From contig JALWVW010000385.1 in the NCBI GenBank assembly GCA_027079365.1, positions 1 through 32,619 of the forward strand: DNA of 32,619 bases, read 5' to 3'. Position numbers and translations under genes: made by a program. This document shows positions 1-7,548 of the stretch, piece by piece. The notes under the pieces were generated by a model. That model was not told the origin of the DNA and did not search any database. It was given only the letters and a program-made list of their open reading frames with translations. The DNA is from Campylobacteraceae bacterium. Lineage in GTDB: Bacteria; Campylobacterota; Campylobacteria; Campylobacterales; Sulfurovaceae. Within the stretch, counting starts at the first letter, position 1, and each line of letters opens with the position of its first letter.

Positions 1-633
1 ATCTGAGATACGGACGACACCTGCGGTTCCAAAGGTTGTATCCGGTGAGCCATCTTCTAACAGTTTTATAATGACTATTGCCGAAGGTAAATTGCCGTCA
101 TGCCCGGTGATCAGAAGTTTGTGTCCTTCTCTTACGATGAGACCACGCAGTTCTTCAAGATTGCCACCGGGGAATAAGTTGATGCGACCATTGAGGCCAA
201 AGGTTGCATCTGGTGTACCGTCAGTCTTCAGGCGAAAAACCACGCCACCCATAGTGAATGTATCATTACCTACGACAACAATCTTGTCGCCATCCATGGC
301 TACAGTCTGAAGCTGATGTGAATTCAAGTCTACTCTTCCTGAGAGCCCAAAGCTGTTATCCAGACTTCCATTTGTATCGAAACGCCATACTGCTGTCTTG
401 GCACCCAGTCTGCCGACTGCAACAATGCGGTGCTGAGCATCTTCGACGATGTCATTGATCCAACCACTTTGTATTACGCCACCTACCGTCTGAGATCCGA
501 TGGCTACTCCTGCCGTGCCGAAATCACTATCAAGAGCGCCTTCGGGTGTAAAAGTGGCAGTACTGCCACCACCACCACAGGCTACCAGAAAAAATGTCAC
601 TACCAGAGAAATCCATACAATTAACTTTTTCAT
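1..633 (-). CDS. Lipoprotein with delta-60-type repeats (partial, 3' end outside window)
   Basis: The reading frame is open from an ATG at 633 to the window edge (211 codons, no stop), so the C-terminus is missing. It starts MKKLIVWISL, followed by a hydrophobic stretch and the lipobox LVAC with Cys19, then GGGGS, so it should be an exported lipid-anchored protein. After that come repeats about 50-55 residues apart ending in LDSDFG (34-39), LDNSFG (91-96), PDATFG (141-146) and PDTTFG (197-202), each followed by xxGxV or xxGRI/V. This matches the delta-60 repeat family, which probably forms beta-propeller-like surface domains; the function is unknown. An AGAAAGG ribosome site lies just upstream and a good sigma70 promoter precedes it. 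The family call is by pattern recognition; ligand or partner cannot be inferred. Confidence 0.8.
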   Translation of the reverse strand, partial: MKKLIVWISLVVTFFLVACGGGGSTATFTPEGALDSDFGTAGVAIGSQTVGGVIQSGWINDIVEDAQHRIVAVGRLGAKTAVWRFDTNGSLDNSFGLSGRVDLNSHQLQTVAMDGDKIVVVGNDTFTMGGVVFRLKTDGTPDATFGLNGRINLFPGGNLEELRGLIVREGHKLLITGHDGNLPSAIVIIKLLEDGSPDTTFGTAGVVRISD

Positions 634-659
634 ATCATGCCTTTCTGTCAAGATAACCC

Positions 660-689
660 ATTATATAACAAAGCCTGTTGTGGTGTCAA
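660..689 (-). promoter_or_regulatory. Sigma70-type promoter of the delta-60 lipoprotein gene
   Basis: Read on the minus strand, TTGACA (684-689) and TATAAT (660-665) are separated by 18 bases. Both boxes match the consensus exactly, and the -10 box lies about 27 bases before the ATG at 633. This is the only classical two-box promoter I saw in the window; the others rely on the -10 region alone. Confidence 0.7.
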
Positions 690-775
690 GTTCAGTATTT
701 GTGTAAGAACCTCAACACTGATTAACCCCCATTACAGTAAAATAATACAAATTTATTTAAGAAGGAAAGCAGAGA

Positions 776-1249
776 ATGAAAATTGTAGTAATCCAAGGTC
801 CCAACCTCAATATGCTCGGCAAAAGAGAGCAGCATATCTATGGCCCCATGACACTCGAGCAGATCCATGAGCAGATGAGAGGTTTTGCAGAGCAGAACAA
901 TGTAGAGATAGAGTTTTTTCAGAGCAACCTGGAGGGTGAGATCGTCGATCGTATCCAGGAATGCATGGGAGATGCACAGGGTATCATTATCAACCCTGCA
1001 GCTTATTCGCACACCTCTATCGCGATCCGTGATGCGATCGCAGCCGCACAGCTGCCTGTGATCGAAGTGCACCTGACCAATATTCACGCAAGAGAGGAGT
1101 TTAGACGACACTCAATGACAGCAGAAGTATCTGCAGGTGTGATCGCAGGTGTGGGTGCTTTTGGCTATCATCTGGCGATGGTTGGTATGGTGCAGATCAT
1201 GAGTGAAGTTGCAGCAGCAGCCCAGCAGCAGGCACAGGCAGAAGCATAA
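776..1249 (+). CDS. aroQ: 3-dehydroquinate dehydratase, type II
   Basis: This enzyme converts 3-dehydroquinate to 3-dehydroshikimate in the cytoplasmic shikimate pathway. The 157-residue protein is near the usual family length (about 150). Visible family motifs are GPNLNMLGKRE with the catalytic region tyrosine in HIYG near the N-terminus, FFQSNLEGE, INPAAYSHTS and EVHLTNIHAREEFRRHS. The ATG is preceded by AGAAGGAAA. A weak -10 candidate TAAAAT lies at 738-743. It heads a compact run aroQ-pepQ-folK-flhF, the same order I recall from Helicobacter pylori. The C-terminus is an Ala/Gln-rich tail that may be disordered. Confidence 0.95.
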   Translation: MKIVVIQGPNLNMLGKREQHIYGPMTLEQIHEQMRGFAEQNNVEIEFFQSNLEGEIVDRIQECMGDAQGIIINPAAYSHTSIAIRDAIAAAQLPVIEVHLTNIHAREEFRRHSMTAEVSAGVIAGVGAFGYHLAMVGMVQIMSEVAAAAQQQAQAEA

Positions 1250-1253
1250 GCCT

Positions 1254-2285
1254 ATGGATGCTATCCACTGCAATGAAAATGCCATCTATTATGCGTGTGG
1301 ATACAGCAATGACAACTGCATCTATCTCTCTCTGGGATCAGAAGCCTATCTGATCACGGACAGTAGATATACACTGGACGCCACCACAAGTTTACAGAAG
1401 TCCGCTCCCGATACAAAGGTTGTGGTCGACAGGGATCTCCCCAAAAGGGCAGCCAAACTTATTTCCCAATCCAAAGTAAAAAAGATCAGTTTTGACCCCA
1501 AAGAGTGGGATTATTATCGTATCACCAAGATACAGGAGCATACCAGGCTTAAGTGGGTTGCCAAAATAGATCTTTCACACATCAAGCGTATTGTCAAAAG
1601 TGGAGAGGAGATTCTCTTGCTGGAAAAAGCAGTCAGACAGGGAGCCCGCGCCTTTAGAGACTTTGCTATGATGATCGATAATGAAGGTATAGGTAAGAGC
1701 GAGAAAGAATTACACTTTCTGGCACAGAATTTCATGCGACGCTTTGGTAAAAATGATCTCAGCTTCGACCCCATCGTAGCCATCGGAGCTAATGCGGCCA
1801 AACCGCATGCCCATCCGACAGATCGCATCCTGGAAGAGGGGGATCTCCTGCTCTTTGATGCAGGTCTCATGCACAAAAGGTACTGTTCAGACAGGACAAG
1901 AACGGTTCAGATACGAGAGGGCTTTGCATTTAGCAAAAAACAAAATTTCAAATCTAAAAAGATCCAAAAAGCCTATGATGCAGTACTTAAGGCACACGAC
2001 AAGCAGATAGAGAAGGCACGCTCTGGTATGCGGGCCAAAGAGATCGATGCCATAGGCAGAGAGATCATCCAGAAAGCTGGGTTTGGCAAATACTTTATCC
2101 ACTCTACCGGGCATGGTGTGGGATTGGATATCCACGAGATGCCCTATATCTCCACACGCTCCAAGACCAAGATCAAAGACGGTATGGTCTATACGATTGA
2201 ACCGGGTATCTACATTCCTGATGCATTTGGAATCAGGATCGAGGATATGGTTGTGATGGAAGAAGGAAGAGCAAGAGTGCTCTAA
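1254..2285 (+). CDS. pepQ: Xaa-Pro peptidase, M24 family
   Basis: This is a metallopeptidase expected to cleave Xaa-Pro bonds in the cytoplasm. The frame is open from 1203, but that start lies inside aroQ; the ATG at 1254, four bases after the aroQ stop, gives 343 residues and a sensible N-terminus (MDAIHCNENAIYY). The C-terminal pita-bread domain carries the five expected metal ligands: D202 (LLFDAG), D213 (CSDRTRT), H287 (GHGVG), E316 (TIEPG) and E330 (RIEDMV). The N-terminal domain is short, as in other bacterial prolidase/aminopeptidase P relatives. Whether it acts as dipeptidase or aminopeptidase cannot be told from sequence. It is probably translationally coupled to aroQ, since no strong ribosome site is visible. 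Confidence 0.9.
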   Translation: MDAIHCNENAIYYACGYSNDNCIYLSLGSEAYLITDSRYTLDATTSLQKSAPDTKVVVDRDLPKRAAKLISQSKVKKISFDPKEWDYYRITKIQEHTRLKWVAKIDLSHIKRIVKSGEEILLLEKAVRQGARAFRDFAMMIDNEGIGKSEKELHFLAQNFMRRFGKNDLSFDPIVAIGANAAKPHAHPTDRILEEGDLLLFDAGLMHKRYCSDRTRTVQIREGFAFSKKQNFKSKKIQKAYDAVLKAHDKQIEKARSGMRAKEIDAIGREIIQKAGFGKYFIHSTGHGVGLDIHEMPYISTRSKTKIKDGMVYTIEPGIYIPDAFGIRIEDMVVMEEGRARVL

Positions 2286-2292
2286 GACGACA

Positions 2293-2808
2293 ATGCCGCG
2301 TATCACCAAAAAACTACGAGAGGGACTCAAGCTCATCCGTTCCCCTCACTACCCAAGACAGCATTCTATCCTAATCCCGCATCGTCACCAGGCATTGCTG
2401 GGTATCGGGGGTAATGTAGGGGATACAGTACGGAGATTCGAGCATCTTTATCTTTTTTGGGTAAAATCCCCCTACATTACTGTCATGGAGACATCACCAA
2501 TACTGAGAAATCCACCGTTTGGCTATCTGAACCAGGATGATTTTTACAATGCACTGGTCTATATTCAGACAGAGTTGACCCCGATACAGCTACTGGATTA
2601 TGTCTTGAGAGTGGAGAAGCAGTTTGGGCGCAAGCGGAGCTTCGCCAATGCACCGCGAACGCTGGATATCGATATGATATTCTATGATCATCTCAAGATA
2701 GATAGACCACGCCTCACGGTACCACACCCGCATTGGCGTGAGAGAGACTCGGTAATGATACCACTACAGCAGATGAAAGGAATCCCATGGTCGAAGAGAC
2801 ATTTGTAG
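2293..2808 (+). CDS. folK: 2-amino-4-hydroxy-6-hydroxymethyldihydropteridine pyrophosphokinase
   Basis: FolK transfers pyrophosphate from ATP to the hydroxymethyl-dihydropterin in folate synthesis. Recognisable elements are GIGGNVGDT (in place of the usual GSNLGD), ETSPILRNPPFGY, DFYNALV, VEKQFGRKRSFANAPRTLD with the pyrophosphate-binding basic residues, and the metal-binding DIDMIFYD, followed by VPHPHWRERDSV. The 171-residue protein has about 30 extra basic residues before the conserved core; an internal start is possible, but no better start codon with a ribosome site is obvious. The 3' end overlaps flhF by 22 bases in another frame, which implies coupled translation. Confidence 0.92.
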   Translation: MPRITKKLREGLKLIRSPHYPRQHSILIPHRHQALLGIGGNVGDTVRRFEHLYLFWVKSPYITVMETSPILRNPPFGYLNQDDFYNALVYIQTELTPIQLLDYVLRVEKQFGRKRSFANAPRTLDIDMIFYDHLKIDRPRLTVPHPHWRERDSVMIPLQQMKGIPWSKRHL

Positions 2809-3854
2809 CCCCCAATCCAAGAGAGGCATTTGAGCTTGCCAGAGAGAAGTATGGGCACTTCAGCAAGCTGAAACTACTCAAGGCAATCCAGATCAAAAAC
2901 GATGAGGAAAAACTGGTTTCTCAGATCACCGTTTCGGTCTCAAGCAATGATTTCCTGAATAGCATAGGCTATGATGAGGAGAAGGAGCTAGCCAAGGAGA
3001 TCCATGTACTCAAAGAGCAGATCAGCACAATGAAACAGCTTGTAGTCCCTGAGGATACGGTAGAAGTGCAGCCTGTACTGAATGCTGTGAAGGCAGTAAT
3101 GCTCCAGAAAGGCTTGAGTGAAATCTGGCTGGACGCAATGCTTGAGGAGGTCTCAAAAGGTGCTGTGGCCGAAGATGAACAACTCCTACTCTCTTATATT
3201 CTAGATGAAATCGATGAGAGGTTGATGGTGAAACCAGAGATACTCTCCGGGCAGAAGATCATGATGCTGATAGGATCGACAGGTGTGGGCAAGACCACCA
3301 CTATTGCCAAGTTGGCGGCACGCTACGCACTGCTTTTGGAGAAGCCGTTGAAAGTCGCATTGGTCAATCTGGATACTTTTCGGGTGGGTGCCTATGAACA
3401 GCTGGAGCATTATGCCAGTCAAATGCAGATTACCCATGTAAAAGTCGAGAAGGTGGAGGCGTTTCCCAAGGTACTTCATGATTTGAAGGGCTATGATGTT
3501 ATCCTGGTTGATACTGCAGGCATCTCCCCTTATGACACGGGGAAATTGATCAAAACCATTGAGTTTCTGAAAAATACCGGAGATCATAAGATCGAAACCT
3601 CTCTTGTAGTCTCAGCGACCGCAAAAAGAGATGATATTATGGATATTTATGAGCATTTCTCGTTTCTGGAGATTGAGAGTGTGATCCTGACAAAATTTGA
3701 TGAAACCAAAAAAGTGGGTGAGCTGTTTAGCTTTCTGATAGAGAAGCAGATTCCGGTGAGCTATATCTCTAATGGACAGCATGTACCTGACGACCTAAAA
3801 GTAGCCAGCAAGGAGAAGTTGATGGATAGATTTGTGAGTGAATTCAATGAGTAA
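2787..3854 (+). CDS. flhF: FlhF, SRP-family GTPase (flagellar placement factor) without its usual flagellar neighbours
   Basis: FlhF is the third SRP-type GTPase after Ffh and FtsY and normally places the polar flagellum. The NG-domain motifs are intact: P-loop GSTGVGKT (163-170), LDTFRVGAYEQL (195-206), DTAG (242-245), TKFDETKKVGELF (302-314). The N-terminus (FVAPNPREAFELAREKYG) matches the FlhF start. At 355 residues it is shorter than the roughly 450-480 I recall for Helicobacter and Campylobacter FlhF; the missing length is in the poorly conserved B region. It follows folK as in those genera, but flhG does not follow. The GTPase looks functional. The next gene overlaps its end by 8 bases. 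Confidence 0.9.
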   Translation: MVEETFVAPNPREAFELAREKYGHFSKLKLLKAIQIKNDEEKLVSQITVSVSSNDFLNSIGYDEEKELAKEIHVLKEQISTMKQLVVPEDTVEVQPVLNAVKAVMLQKGLSEIWLDAMLEEVSKGAVAEDEQLLLSYILDEIDERLMVKPEILSGQKIMMLIGSTGVGKTTTIAKLAARYALLLEKPLKVALVNLDTFRVGAYEQLEHYASQMQITHVKVEKVEAFPKVLHDLKGYDVILVDTAGISPYDTGKLIKTIEFLKNTGDHKIETSLVVSATAKRDDIMDIYEHFSFLEIESVILTKFDETKKVGELFSFLIEKQIPVSYISNGQHVPDDLKVASKEKLMDRFVSEFNE

Positions 3855-4314
3855 TACACAGGCTAACGGCTTACGGAAAACATTGCTGCGAAGTCAAAAC
3901 CCCAAGCTGCACTTTATCTCATTTGAACCTCTTATGCTGAAAAAGAATGAAGCAAAAAACCTCAAAGCAGGTACGCTTCTTTCACTGGGAAAAAAGCTCC
4001 CCCAGCTCTATGTTTACCGTAAAGATGCCGTGATCGGACAGGTGGATATCGGGCAGATCGATGACCATGAAGCTGTGATCGTCTCTGCCAAAGAGCGTAT
4101 CTCCAATCTGGGAAAACCAGAGCCCAAATACCTGACACTGGAGTGCAGGATCGCAATACTGCCAAAAGCAGAGTTTGTGGTGGGTAAGCTGGTCACGCTT
4201 CCCAGGGGCGTCCTGGATCATCTGCTGTTGTTTGTCAAGCAAGAGCTTATCGCTACGGCAAGTCTTGTTCAGAATACGGAGGGGTATTTTCTCCAGATTG
4301 AAGAGCGCGACTAA
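3847..4314 (+). CDS. Small protein with possible tandem SPOA-like modules (FliN/FliY-like remnant?)
   Basis: I do not firmly recognise this 155-residue protein. The ATG at 3847 is preferred over an upstream GTG at 3838; both overlap the flhF 3' end. Two segments look alike and resemble the SPOA fold of FliM/FliN/FliY: LKAGTLLSLGKKLPQLYVY then IGQVDIGQIDDHEAVIVSAK in the first half, and VGKLVTLPRGVLDHLLLFVK then ELIATASLVQNTEGYFLQIE in the second. Each has the L-x-x-G then hydrophobic beta pattern and ends in an alternating strand. There is no signal peptide or membrane segment. Its place between flhF and mnmA is where the flagellar switch genes sit in Campylobacter as I recall. The function is inferred only; it could be an unrelated conserved hypothetical. 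Confidence 0.6.
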   Translation: MSNTQANGLRKTLLRSQNPKLHFISFEPLMLKKNEAKNLKAGTLLSLGKKLPQLYVYRKDAVIGQVDIGQIDDHEAVIVSAKERISNLGKPEPKYLTLECRIAILPKAEFVVGKLVTLPRGVLDHLLLFVKQELIATASLVQNTEGYFLQIEERD

Positions 4315-5333
4315 TGGCTAAAAAAGTTCTGCTTGGTATGAGTGGTGGTGTGGACTCTACCGTCTCTGCTGTACTATTGCAGAGAGAGGGATATGAGGTA
4401 ACTGGTGTCTATATGAAACTCCATGACAATGAATCTTACCATGAGGAGAATTTCCACAGGGTACAGGTCGTTGCCGACTATCTGAGCATCAAGGTCTATT
4501 TCCATGATCTCTCCAAAGCATTCAAACAGGATGTCTATGACTACTTTGTTGAGGGATACAGGGCAGGCATTACCCCTAATCCCTGCGTAATGTGTAACCG
4601 TACGATCAAGTTTGGTGCCATGATTGATTTTGCAGACAGTCTGGGGATTCCTTATGTGGCCACCGGGCATTATTTGCAGAAAAAGGATGATTTCATCTAT
4701 AAGGCAGAAGATGAAACCAAAGACCAGAGCTATTTCCTAGCAGAAGTGCACAAAGAGGTGCTCCCCAGACTGATCTTCCCTCTAGGAGAGTGGCGCAAAG
4801 AGGATGTCAAAGCCTTTGCCGCAGAGATAGCACCTCTCAAACAGTTTGCGACCCAAAAAGAGAGTAGTGAGATATGCTTTGTGGAAAATGATTATACGGA
4901 GATACTCCAGAAGCATATGGACATTGACCATGAGGGAGAAGTACTCAATACCGAGGGAGAGGTGGTAGGTAAACACAAGGGCTATATGCACTATACTATC
5001 GGAAAACGGCGTGGATTCAGTGTGAACGGTGCCCATGATCCCCACTATGTCAAATCACTTGACCCAGAGAGCAATCGTATCGTCGTGGGTAAGCATGAGG
5101 AGTTGAGTGAACAGGAGTTTGGTATCGCACAGATCAACCTTTTTGAGCCAATGCACAACTTCAGGTGTGAGGTAAAAGTGCGTTACCGTACCCATGCAAT
5201 CCCTGCCCATGTGACGATAGAGGAAGATACAGGATGGGTCGTGCTTGATGAGCCTGTTTTTGGGCTTGCCAAGGGGCAGTTTGCTGTCTTTTATGAAGGA
5301 GAGAAATTGCTCGGTGGAGGTGTGATCGTCTAA
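4314..5333 (+). CDS. mnmA: tRNA-specific 2-thiouridylase
   Basis: MnmA thiolates U34 of tRNA for Lys, Glu and Gln using ATP and a relayed persulfide. The PP-loop SGGVDS is at residues 10-15. The two catalytic cysteines are visible: the VMCN cysteine (C94) after NPC, and C188 in SSEICFVEND. ATGHY and KDQSYFL are also typical, and the C-terminal beta-barrel contains YTIGKRRGF and RYRTHAIPA. The length of 339 is slightly below the E. coli protein. The start shares one base with the preceding stop (TAATG), so translation is coupled to the SPOA-like gene. Confidence 0.96.
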   Translation: MAKKVLLGMSGGVDSTVSAVLLQREGYEVTGVYMKLHDNESYHEENFHRVQVVADYLSIKVYFHDLSKAFKQDVYDYFVEGYRAGITPNPCVMCNRTIKFGAMIDFADSLGIPYVATGHYLQKKDDFIYKAEDETKDQSYFLAEVHKEVLPRLIFPLGEWRKEDVKAFAAEIAPLKQFATQKESSEICFVENDYTEILQKHMDIDHEGEVLNTEGEVVGKHKGYMHYTIGKRRGFSVNGAHDPHYVKSLDPESNRIVVGKHEELSEQEFGIAQINLFEPMHNFRCEVKVRYRTHAIPAHVTIEEDTGWVVLDEPVFGLAKGQFAVFYEGEKLLGGGVIV

Positions 5334-5357
5334 AGAGCACCTATTGCTGGAAGTGCC

Positions 5358-6233
5358 CTAGAATAAGACCTGCCCCTTCTTGCTGCGATGCATGATCCAC
5401 TTATGGAGATAGAGTGCTGTGAGTATCAGTCCGCCACCGATGAACAGGTGTGTATAGTTGATACCTTTGCCCCAGAGCAGCAAGTTGACAATGAGACCCA
5501 GCGGCACGACGGCATTGTTCATGATCGCAAGTATGCCGGAGTCCACCTGTGTGGCACCCCTGTTCCAGAGGAAGTATCCCAGTCCGGATGCTACAACACC
5601 CAGCCAGATCAGTACTGCCCACTGTGTGGTATCGGGTGTGATCTTGGTCATATTGCCGAAGAGTATAAAGGCAACAGTCGAGATCGCCAGTGCCCCAAAG
5701 TGAAAATAGCCAAAGATGCTGGACTGCTTGATATCCTTCAAAGTTTCATTCTCTAGAAGCTTTTTGTAAAGTACCTGCCCCAGAGCAAAACAGATATTGG
5801 CACCCTGTACCATCATGAAACCAGTAAAAAATCCGGGATTGATCTGTGAGGATTTAATCACATAGGCACCGGCTACAGCCATGGCGGCGGTCAAGAGATA
5901 GAGCGGATTGAAGGTGCCTTTGAGCAGATCGTAGATGATCGTCACATAGAGTGGAGTAAAGATGGTAAAAAGCAGTACCTCAGGTACCGAGAGAAAGAGA
6001 AAAGATTTATAGAAAAAGAGATACATCATCCCGATCTGGATCATCCCGATCCCCATGATTTTGAGCTTGAAGTGGTTGGAGAGCCTAAAGTTGGTAAAAG
6101 GCAGAAAGATCAGTGATGCCAAAGCCACCCTGATCAGCACTGCAAAATAGCTGTCCAGTTTGCCTGCCAGATAGACACCGATCAGAGAGAAAGAGAAGGC
6201 CCAGATAAAAGTAACAAGCGTGAGTAGTCTCAT
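5358..6233 (-). CDS. EamA/DMT-family inner membrane transporter
   Basis: The 291-residue protein is almost entirely hydrophobic, with about ten predicted membrane segments arranged as two five-helix EamA halves. It begins MRLLTLVTFIWAFSFSLIGVYLAG; the WAFSF pattern in helix 1 is typical of the drug/metabolite transporter superfamily, and GLGYFLWNRGATQVDSG in the second half is an EamA hallmark. It ends with a short basic tail (HRSKKGQ). The substrate cannot be predicted; relatives export amino acids or metabolites. The ATG at 6233 has AAGGA upstream and a TATAAT at 6260-6265. It is a single gene, convergent with mnmA and divergent from the DUF2018 gene. Confidence 0.9.
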   Translation of the reverse strand: MRLLTLVTFIWAFSFSLIGVYLAGKLDSYFAVLIRVALASLIFLPFTNFRLSNHFKLKIMGIGMIQIGMMYLFFYKSFLFLSVPEVLLFTIFTPLYVTIIYDLLKGTFNPLYLLTAAMAVAGAYVIKSSQINPGFFTGFMMVQGANICFALGQVLYKKLLENETLKDIKQSSIFGYFHFGALAISTVAFILFGNMTKITPDTTQWAVLIWLGVVASGLGYFLWNRGATQVDSGILAIMNNAVVPLGLIVNLLLWGKGINYTHLFIGGGLILTALYLHKWIMHRSKKGQVLF

Positions 6234-6259
6234 GGGGTTCCTTGGAATTTTTGTGTGAG

Positions 6260-6265
6260 ATTATA
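6260..6265 (-). promoter_or_regulatory. -10 box of the EamA transporter gene
   Basis: TATAAT on the minus strand (preceded by TGCGT), 26 bases upstream of the ATG at 6233. No -35 box is recognisable at the proper distance. Confidence 0.5.
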
Positions 6266-6320
6266 ACGCACCATGCTTAGAAATATCCTTGATGTTTTAT
6301 GGAGCAAACCACGATAAAAG

Positions 6321-6336
6321 TGATTTAGGATATAAT
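6321..6336 (+). promoter_or_regulatory. Epsilon-type promoter of the DUF2018-hemC gene run
   Basis: TGATTTAGGATATAAT fits the T-rich extended -10 architecture of Campylobacter/Helicobacter sigma70 promoters, with TATAAT at 6331-6336. A leader of about 30 bases precedes the ATG at 6375, with AGGA as ribosome site. It probably drives the whole downstream biosynthetic run. Confidence 0.6.
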
Positions 6337-6374
6337 ATTTTCCTTTTAAATACCATAGATATATAGGACAAACC

Positions 6375-6647
6375 ATGAATATTTTTGATGATGATGACTA
6401 CATGAGCACTACGCCTAAAGACAACTATTTTTCTATTGCCAAGACTGCCAATCAGAATATTGTAGAGATGGAGCTTGAAAAGCTCTTTCGCCGCCTTGCT
6501 GTCGCAGAAAAGATGCTGGAAGAGAGGGGGCTGGACGAGGAGCATGAGCGTCTGATCAGCGCTTCTGTAGTAGATAGTGATATTGATATGAGGGTGGATT
6601 CACTCTTTATTGAGCTGGTAGGCAATATCGTTACACAATGCGAGTAG
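6375..6647 (+). CDS. DUF2018-family protein (HP0242-like)
   Basis: This 90-residue acidic, helical protein has no signal peptide. The EMELEKLFRRLAVAEKMLEE segment and the conserved tail (SLFIELVGNIVTQC) fit the DUF2018 family found in Campylobacterota. The Helicobacter pylori member HP0242 has a known intertwined homodimeric helical structure; its cellular function is not established. In H. pylori, as I recall, HP0242 likewise lies just ahead of the prenyl synthase, hemA, proS and hemC genes, so both context and sequence support the call. The next gene starts four bases after its stop. Confidence 0.8.
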   Translation: MNIFDDDDYMSTTPKDNYFSIAKTANQNIVEMELEKLFRRLAVAEKMLEERGLDEEHERLISASVVDSDIDMRVDSLFIELVGNIVTQCE

Positions 6648-6651
6648 CAGT

Positions 6652-7548
6652 ATGACAGAAGCTGTTGAGAGAAAGATAGCACAATTTATCCTTGAGTTGG
6701 ATGACCAGGATGCTGCGGCACTTTATGGCAGACTACCCCGTGGTAAAAGACTCCGGGCAAAATTGATCTTGAAGATTGCAGGCGAGGGGATCATGGCAGT
6801 GAAAACAGCTGCGATCGTTGAGATGATACACGCTGCCAGCCTGCTGCATGACGATGTGATCGATGATGCATTTGTCCGCAGGGGTAATGCCTCTCTCAAT
6901 GCGCTTTTTGGTAATAAAATAGCGATCATGTTTGGAGATGTGCTTTACTCTAAAGGCTTCTATGAGCTCAACGGTATCGACCGTGAAGTGGCAAAAGTGA
7001 TTTCAAATGCGGTCATCCAGCTGAGCCTTGGTGAACGCAATGATGTACTACTCTCAGAGGGCTTTAATCATGACAAAGAGAAGTACCTCAAAATGATCTA
7101 TCAGAAAACAGCCTCGCTGATGGAAGCGAGTGCCGAGGCGGCCGCACTGTTGGCCGGCAAACCAAGAGAGATCTATCGTACCTACGGTAGAAACCTGGGG
7201 ATGGCATTTCAGATGATCGATGACCTGCTGGATGTGACGCAGAGTGTAGAGCAGTTGGGCAAGCCGGCCATGCATGATTATGAAGAGGGTAAGGCGACGC
7301 TGCCTTTTATCTACCTGTATGAAGCGATGACAGAGGAAGAGAGGCTGGCACTGTCTTCTCTGCATGCGAGGGTGCTCAAGCCTGAAGATCAACAGTGGAT
7401 CGCTTCGATGATGCAGCGATACGGCATTGTGGAAAAATGTTTTTTTGAGGCAAGGCTGCTCATAGAAGAGGCTATCGTTCTTATGCAGGATGCGGGTGAA
7501 CATTCATTGGAGAAGATAGCCAGAGCGATGATAGAGAGGAGTTTCTAA
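6652..7548 (+). CDS. ispB: Polyprenyl diphosphate synthase (quinone side chain)
   Basis: This trans-prenyltransferase extends allylic diphosphates with isopentenyl diphosphate. The first aspartate-rich motif is DDVID (67-71) with RRG after it; the second is DDLLD (190-194) within AFQMIDDLLDV. GKRLRAKLIL near residue 31 is the usual IPP-binding GKR region. The 298-residue length fits long-chain synthases. Small or bulky residues before the first motif do not allow me to fix product length; since these bacteria use menaquinone-6, a hexaprenyl product is plausible, so the symbol is nominal. It overlaps hemA by one base (TAATG). Confidence 0.88.
   Translation: MTEAVERKIAQFILELDDQDAAALYGRLPRGKRLRAKLILKIAGEGIMAVKTAAIVEMIHAASLLHDDVIDDAFVRRGNASLNALFGNKIAIMFGDVLYSKGFYELNGIDREVAKVISNAVIQLSLGERNDVLLSEGFNHDKEKYLKMIYQKTASLMEASAEAAALLAGKPREIYRTYGRNLGMAFQMIDDLLDVTQSVEQLGKPAMHDYEEGKATLPFIYLYEAMTEEERLALSSLHARVLKPEDQQWIASMMQRYGIVEKCFFEARLLIEEAIVLMQDAGEHSLEKIARAMIERSF

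Noticed and set aside
71..706. Several short plus-strand frames at the left edge
   Set aside because: They are opposite the delta-60 lipoprotein frame, which is continuous from 633 to the edge and has a lipobox, repeats and promoter.
722..1111. 129-codon open frame on the minus strand over aroQ
   Set aside because: It lies opposite a clearly identified enzyme and its product has no recognisable domain; it is a shadow of aroQ.
1203..1253. Upstream start for the Xaa-Pro peptidase inside aroQ
   Set aside because: The added 17 residues are Gln/His/Lys-rich translation of the aroQ tail in another frame and not part of the family N-terminus.
5334..5360. Possible bidirectional terminator between mnmA and the EamA gene
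   Set aside because: The inverted repeat AGAGCAC/GTGCCCT has a mismatch, a 12-base loop and no T-run on either strand.
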